Source: CAVVWJ01 sp965652025
Lineage (GTDB): Bacteria > Gemmatimonadota > Gemmatimonadetes > Gemmatimonadales > GWC2-71-9
DNA length: 64,000 nucleotides
Direction: 5' to 3'
NCBI GenBank assembly: GCA_965652025.1
Contig: CBFGTM010000009.1
Location: 17,874-81,873 of the forward strand
The notes below the pieces were generated by a model, which was not told the origin of the DNA, did not search any database, and worked only from the letters and a program-made list of their open reading frames with translations. A program made the translations under genes and the position numbers. Positions within the stretch are counted from its first letter, which is position 1. Every line of letters starts with the position of its first letter. Shown here one piece after another: positions 60,424 through 64,000 of the stretch.

Positions 60424-61369
60424 CCGAAGTCTCCGGGGCCCCGAGCGTCCCTGCCTGCGCGATATCGAATCGTTGAACCGGGTCTTTGCCGATGCGTTTA
60501 CCGATCGCTACAGCCGGGACGGCCTGGTCGGTGTTCGAGTGCCCCAGCTGAACAACCTGGTGTGGCGCTATGCCTTGGAAGACGCGGGCGACGGGGCGAT
60601 GATCTGGCGGGACACCAACGGACAAATGGTGGGCTTCAACATGGTGCATCGCTCGGGCACCGAGGGATGGATGGGCCCGCTGGCAGTCCGGCCGGATCGA
60701 CAGGGAGAAGGACTGGGATCTACCATGGTGCGGACCGGAATCGAGTGGCTGCGGAGTCAGGGAGCAACCACCATCGGTCTTGAAACCATGCCCCGGACTG
60801 TGGACAACATCGGGTTCTACAGCAGGATTGGACTGGTGCCCAGCCACCTGACGGTGACCCTGGTGCATGAGGTGTCCCGCCGCGCGGCCGGTGTGCCGGA
60901 GTTGCTCTCAGCGGCCGGAGCAGCCCGAAATCAGCGGGTGGACGAGTGCCGGCGCCTGACCGAGCGGGTCCTACCTGGGGTGGACTTTACTCGGGAGCTG
61001 GTGCTCAGCCACGATCTCGGCATCGGCGACACTACCCTGGTACGGGAAGGTGACGGGCTTGCCGCCTTTGCCCTGTGGCATTCGACGCCTCTGGCCGCGG
61101 GCCGCCCCAAGGACGAGCTGCGAGTGCTCAAGCTGGTGGCCGCAAATCCGTTTGCCTTGGAGCGGCTGCTGCAGGCGCTTCAGCTCTCGGCCCACAACGA
61201 GCGGGTTACCCGCATCGCCATTCGCTGCCAGACCGAGTTCACCGATGCCTATCTTCGGCTAATCGAATTGGGATACCGGGTCCACTGGACCGACCTCCGC
61301 ATGCTCCTGCAGGGCTTCCCCCAGCGAGTGCCATCGGAAGGAACCCTGATGTCCAATTGGGAGATCTGA
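60410..61369 (+). CDS. tandem GNAT acetyltransferase, last gene of the repair operon
   Basis: 319 residues from ATG 60410 (GGGAG upstream). The first GNAT domain (about 15-150) has WMGPLAVRPDRQGEGLGSTM with the acetyl-CoA loop RQGEGLG and TVDNIGFYSRIGL. The second half (about 165-310) has weaker GNAT features (TDAYLRLIELGYRVHWTDLR) and no clear loop, so it is probably catalytically inactive. The start overlaps sbcC by 14 bp. The target is unknown; a repair-linked role is suggested only by position. Confidence 0.82.
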   Translation: MWRPDRSLRGPERPCLRDIESLNRVFADAFTDRYSRDGLVGVRVPQLNNLVWRYALEDAGDGAMIWRDTNGQMVGFNMVHRSGTEGWMGPLAVRPDRQGEGLGSTMVRTGIEWLRSQGATTIGLETMPRTVDNIGFYSRIGLVPSHLTVTLVHEVSRRAAGVPELLSAAGAARNQRVDECRRLTERVLPGVDFTRELVLSHDLGIGDTTLVREGDGLAAFALWHSTPLAAGRPKDELRVLKLVAANPFALERLLQALQLSAHNERVTRIAIRCQTEFTDAYLRLIELGYRVHWTDLRMLLQGFPQRVPSEGTLMSNWEI

Positions 61370-61379
61370 CCGGTGGATC

Positions 61380-61778
61380 TCAGGCAGAAGAATCGAGCTG
61401 CGCCCGAATCGTGGCCAGAAGATCGGCGTCTCTGAAGGGCTTGGCCAGAAAAGCCAGGTGAGGCGAGACCAACCGCAAGTCCATCAGTTGGGTCGTATAG
61501 CCGGACATGAATACAATCGGGAGACTCGGCCGCTTTCGGGCCAGAGCAGCTGCGAGTTGTCGCCCGTCCATGACCGGCATGCGCAGATCTGTCAGTACCA
61601 GCGCCACCTCGTGACTCGCGGTGTCGTCCAGAAGCTCGAGGGCACGGGCACCGTCGGGAGCCTCGATTACGTTGTACCCTTCCCGCAGCAGCAGGCGACG
61701 GATGGAGGTTCGCATCGCGTCTTCGTCTTCGACCACGAGTACAGTCGGACTCGCCCGCGAGGCAGGGGTTTCCTTCAA
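61380..61778 (-). CDS. single-domain response regulator (CheY-like)
   Basis: 132 residues from TTG 61778. A receiver domain only: TVLVVEDEDAMRTSIRRLLL, the phospho-acceptor D64 in VLTDLRMPVMDG, FMSGYT and FLAKPFRDADLL (Lys). No output domain, so it acts by protein interaction or in a phosphorelay. Overlaps the upstream glycosyltransferase stop by 4 bp, and thus is co-expressed with it. Confidence 0.92.
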   Translation of the reverse strand: MKETPASRASPTVLVVEDEDAMRTSIRRLLLREGYNVIEAPDGARALELLDDTASHEVALVLTDLRMPVMDGRQLAAALARKRPSLPIVFMSGYTTQLMDLRLVSPHLAFLAKPFRDADLLATIRAQLDSSA

Positions 61779-62878
61779 GCCCGCGCCACGACTTCGTGGT
61801 ACACTGCGAGCGCACCTTGGACCATGGCTTCCAGGGTGAAATGTCGTTCGTACATACGGCGGCCGGATGATCCCAGACGAGTGCGGAGCAGAGGATCACC
61901 CAACACCCGCGCCATTCGGTCCCGCAGCACAGCTACATCTCCCCGGGGCACCAGGTAGCCGGTTTCATCATCCCGTACCGATTCACCCACTCCGGCGATC
62001 GCCGACGCGACAACCGGCAGACCCGCCCGCATTGCTTCCAGAATGCTGATAGGGAAGCCTTCCCAGTTGCTGATCAAGACGCCGATCTGAGCGCGAGCCA
62101 GCAGCTGTTCCACATCTGTCCGTTGTCCCAGGAAGTGTACCCGGCTGCCGAGCTGGAGGGAGTCCGCCAGGTCTTTGGTCTGGTCCAGCAGGGGGCCTTC
62201 GCCCACCAGGTCCAGTTCCCACCTGAAGTCCTGCAGGCCAGCCAGTGCCCGGAGCAGGGTGATGTGGTCCTTCTGGGGTGCCAGGCGAGCCACCATGATC
62301 AGCCGCACCGGTGTCCGGCTGGGATCGGCACGCAGATGAGCCGGCACGTCAGGAATTCCGTTGTACACGGTTACCAGCCGACTTTCCGGCACAATCCGGG
62401 CAGACAGCCCCAGCTGCCGGTCGAACTCGGAAACTGTCATGATCTTGTCGGTGAACCGCCCGGCAAAGCGTTCGATCCCCCGGTACACAGCGGCCTCCAG
62501 CCGCGGAATACCGGGGGTAAAGGTCCAGCCATGGGCAGTCAAGATGACGGGAATCCTGAGCGAGCGTGCGGCCAGCCGCCCGAGGATACCTGCCTTGGCG
62601 GAGTGGACCGCCACCAGATCCGGCCGCAACTCTTTCAACAGCCCGCTGATCTCCCGGAGAGCTCGGAGGTCGCGGACCGGATTGATGGGCACAGCCAGAT
62701 GCTTGGCGACGATAGTCCGAATGCCCCGCTGCTCGAGCTGGTCGAGCAACGGACCGTTACCGCCGATGATCACCGTGGGATGGTGTCCGTGTGCGCGCAT
62801 GGCCGCGGCCAGGTCGCGGATGTGCACCTGGACCCCGCCCATGGGATCCGCCCGGGTGACAATGTAGGCAACATTCAC
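61775..62878 (-). CDS. GT4 family glycosyltransferase
   Basis: 367 residues from GTG 62878. GT-B fold motifs: AYIVTRADPMGGVQVHIRDL, AVHSAKAGILGRLAARSLRI, LTAHGWTFTPG, YNGIPDVPAHLRADPSRTPV, MVARLAPQKDHITLLRALAG and the C-terminal donor site SNWEGFPISILEAMRAGLPV, where the first Glu binds the nucleotide sugar. It would build a lipid-linked or exopolysaccharide glycan. Followed directly by a receiver-domain gene. Confidence 0.92.
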   Translation of the reverse strand: MNVAYIVTRADPMGGVQVHIRDLAAAMRAHGHHPTVIIGGNGPLLDQLEQRGIRTIVAKHLAVPINPVRDLRALREISGLLKELRPDLVAVHSAKAGILGRLAARSLRIPVILTAHGWTFTPGIPRLEAAVYRGIERFAGRFTDKIMTVSEFDRQLGLSARIVPESRLVTVYNGIPDVPAHLRADPSRTPVRLIMVARLAPQKDHITLLRALAGLQDFRWELDLVGEGPLLDQTKDLADSLQLGSRVHFLGQRTDVEQLLARAQIGVLISNWEGFPISILEAMRAGLPVVASAIAGVGESVRDDETGYLVPRGDVAVLRDRMARVLGDPLLRTRLGSSGRRMYERHFTLEAMVQGALAVYHEVVARA

Positions 62879-63227
62879 AGGTGCTTACCTCGATTAGCGA
62901 TTCGCCGTACAGGATCATCGGTACTACCCGGCTTGGAGTTCATCCAGCTCTGATTGAAGGGTGCTTGGCCCCCTGTCAGAAAGTGGTCGCTGTCGATCTT
63001 TCTTACATATTTAGCAACACTATGAAGGGATTGTGAGTCATCTAATTCGCTATCTACCCGTCAGTTATGAGAGCATGCGGCTTCTCGCCAGCAAGCGAAC
63101 TGTCTATAACTTACACATTGAACTCCATCTCGTGTTTCGGTAGAGTACCTGAGCCCAAGGGTGGCGGGGGTCAGAGGGGAACGGTTGGGACATAATGCAA
63201 GGAGAGTGATGAAAGGGTAGGCCGAAG
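62879..63227. other. intergenic region (349 bp), AT-richer
   Basis: No supported gene. The middle part (about 62990-63120) is clearly lower in GC than its surroundings and separates divergent genes, so it likely holds both promoters; I cannot assign boxes with confidence. Confidence 0.45.
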
Positions 63228-64000
63228 ATGACGTATACCTTCAAGCTTGCGCGAAGACTGGCCGTCTCGCGACCATTGACCATGCTGCCAGTCTTGCTTG
63301 TCATCGCCGCCTGCAATGGCGACGACGCCACCGCCCCCGAAGGCACTAACAGCACAGACTGGAGACCCCGCGACCTTCCGGTCATGGTGGCGGTTAACCC
63401 AAGCAGCGTCACCCTTGAAACCAACCAGCTGATTCAGTTCCGAGCCCACGCCCGTACCATCGCCGGCGATAGCGTCGGTGCAGCGGTATCCTGGAGCACC
63501 TCGGGCGGAACCATCCTGCCCGACGGACGTTTCTCCGCCGCTGCGATCGGCAGCTACACCGTCGTCGGCGTCAATTACGTCCGGGGTGAGCCCCAGGTGG
63601 ATACGTCGCTCGTCAAGGTGGTACGCCGTCAGAATCGGCTCGCTCGGGTAGAGGTTACTCCTACCACTGTCAGCCTCGCTCCTGGCGTCAGCCAGACCTT
63701 CACCGCGCTGGGCCGCCTGCGAGATGGCAGCGTGGTGCCCATCGGCGTGAATTGGTCCGCAACCGGCGGGGCGATCGACGCTGGGGGCAATTATGTGGCC
63801 GGCGACACCGCCGGCAATTATCGGGTCACCGCCACCAATACGGCGGGCACGGTGGCGGACACGGTCAGCGTAACCATCACTGCCCCGCCTACACCTCCAC
63901 CTCCGCCGCCCAGCAATGAGGTAGCGAAGGTGATCCTGATGCCCTGGACAGCGACTCTGGCTCCCCAGACCTCGACCAAGTTCGCCGCCTTTGCCCGCAC
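63228..64000 (+). CDS. Ig-like (Big2) domain lipoprotein, cut by window edge
   Basis: Starts at ATG 63228 and is open to the end (about 257 residues seen). A lipobox VIAAC lies near residue 28. Two Ig-like repeats start VMVAVNPSSVTLETNQLIQF and LARVEVTPTTVSLAPGVSQT, each with W-S-x-x-GG (VSWSTSGGTI, VNWSATGGAI). A proline hinge (APPTPPPPPPS) follows, and a third repeat (KVILMPWTATLAPQTSTKF) is cut off. Typical of surface adhesins or cell-envelope proteins. Confidence 0.85.
   Translation, partial: MTYTFKLARRLAVSRPLTMLPVLLVIAACNGDDATAPEGTNSTDWRPRDLPVMVAVNPSSVTLETNQLIQFRAHARTIAGDSVGAAVSWSTSGGTILPDGRFSAAAIGSYTVVGVNYVRGEPQVDTSLVKVVRRQNRLARVEVTPTTVSLAPGVSQTFTALGRLRDGSVVPIGVNWSATGGAIDAGGNYVAGDTAGNYRVTATNTAGTVADTVSVTITAPPTPPPPPPSNEVAKVILMPWTATLAPQTSTKFAAFAR

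Noticed and set aside
53890..61369. A known HerA-based phage-defence system (for example SIR2-HerA or DUF4297-HerA).
   Set aside because: The HerA partner is NurA-like and the locus carries sbcD-sbcC; no SIR2 or DUF4297 domain is present.

Overview
The window looks like chromosomal DNA from a high-GC, Gram-negative, free-living bacterium. It has a TonB-dependent outer-membrane receptor, several lipoproteins, dense same-strand gene clusters with 1 to 4 bp overlaps, and many GTG or TTG starts. The gene mix and style suggest Gemmatimonadota or a neighbouring phylum; this is an inference, since there is no rRNA in the window. I see no tRNA, rRNA, CRISPR array, insertion sequence or prophage.

Layout. 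1-2.4 kb: ATP-dependent DNA ligase (cut by the window edge) with its partner exonuclease, a YbhB/YbcL protein and a half-size TSUP permease. 2.4-11 kb: carbohydrate region with a GH2 enzyme facing a four-gene operon (glycosyltransferase, UDP-galactopyranose-mutase-like flavoprotein, two divergent GH1 proteins). 11.4-15.4 kb: envelope/stress-like cluster with two SRPBCC proteins around an SDR and a thioredoxin-reductase-like flavoprotein. 15.3-19.3 kb: lipoprotein and TonB receptor. 19.4-27.2 kb: D-amino-acid aldolase family enzyme, DUF3052, persulfide dioxygenase-rhodanese, MscL with a zinc ribbon, a winged-helix regulator with two likely operators, a cis-prenyltransferase, a Rieske-flavoprotein and a phosphoesterase. 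27.2-33.6 kb: mostly minus-strand housekeeping and accessory genes. 33.6-36.6 kb: a signalling block with a FlgM-like anti-sigma candidate, an HD-GYP response regulator and a FliA/WhiG-type sigma factor. 36.6-47 kb: a five-gene peptide ABC transporter, lipoate ligase, gcvP, gcvH and coaE. 47.1-53.1 kb: tdk, an HU-like protein, a degenerate DEAD-box protein, an aminotransferase and an ABC exporter. 53.4-61.4 kb: a LuxR-type regulator divergent from a nurA-herA-sbcD-sbcC-GNAT operon. 61.4-64 kb: response regulator, glycosyltransferase and the start of an Ig-like lipoprotein.

How genes work together. The strongest functional unit is nurA-herA-sbcD-sbcC. It joins the archaeal HerA-NurA DNA-end resection machine to Mre11-Rad50 homologues in one bacterial operon. 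The ligase-exonuclease pair at the left edge is a second repair module. GcvP, GcvH and a lipoate ligase sit together, so the ligase probably lipoylates GcvH. The winged-helix regulator probably controls its own operon and the cis-prenyltransferase through a shared 15-bp inverted repeat. Two genes (persulfide dioxygenase, gcvH) are best explained by CTG start codons.
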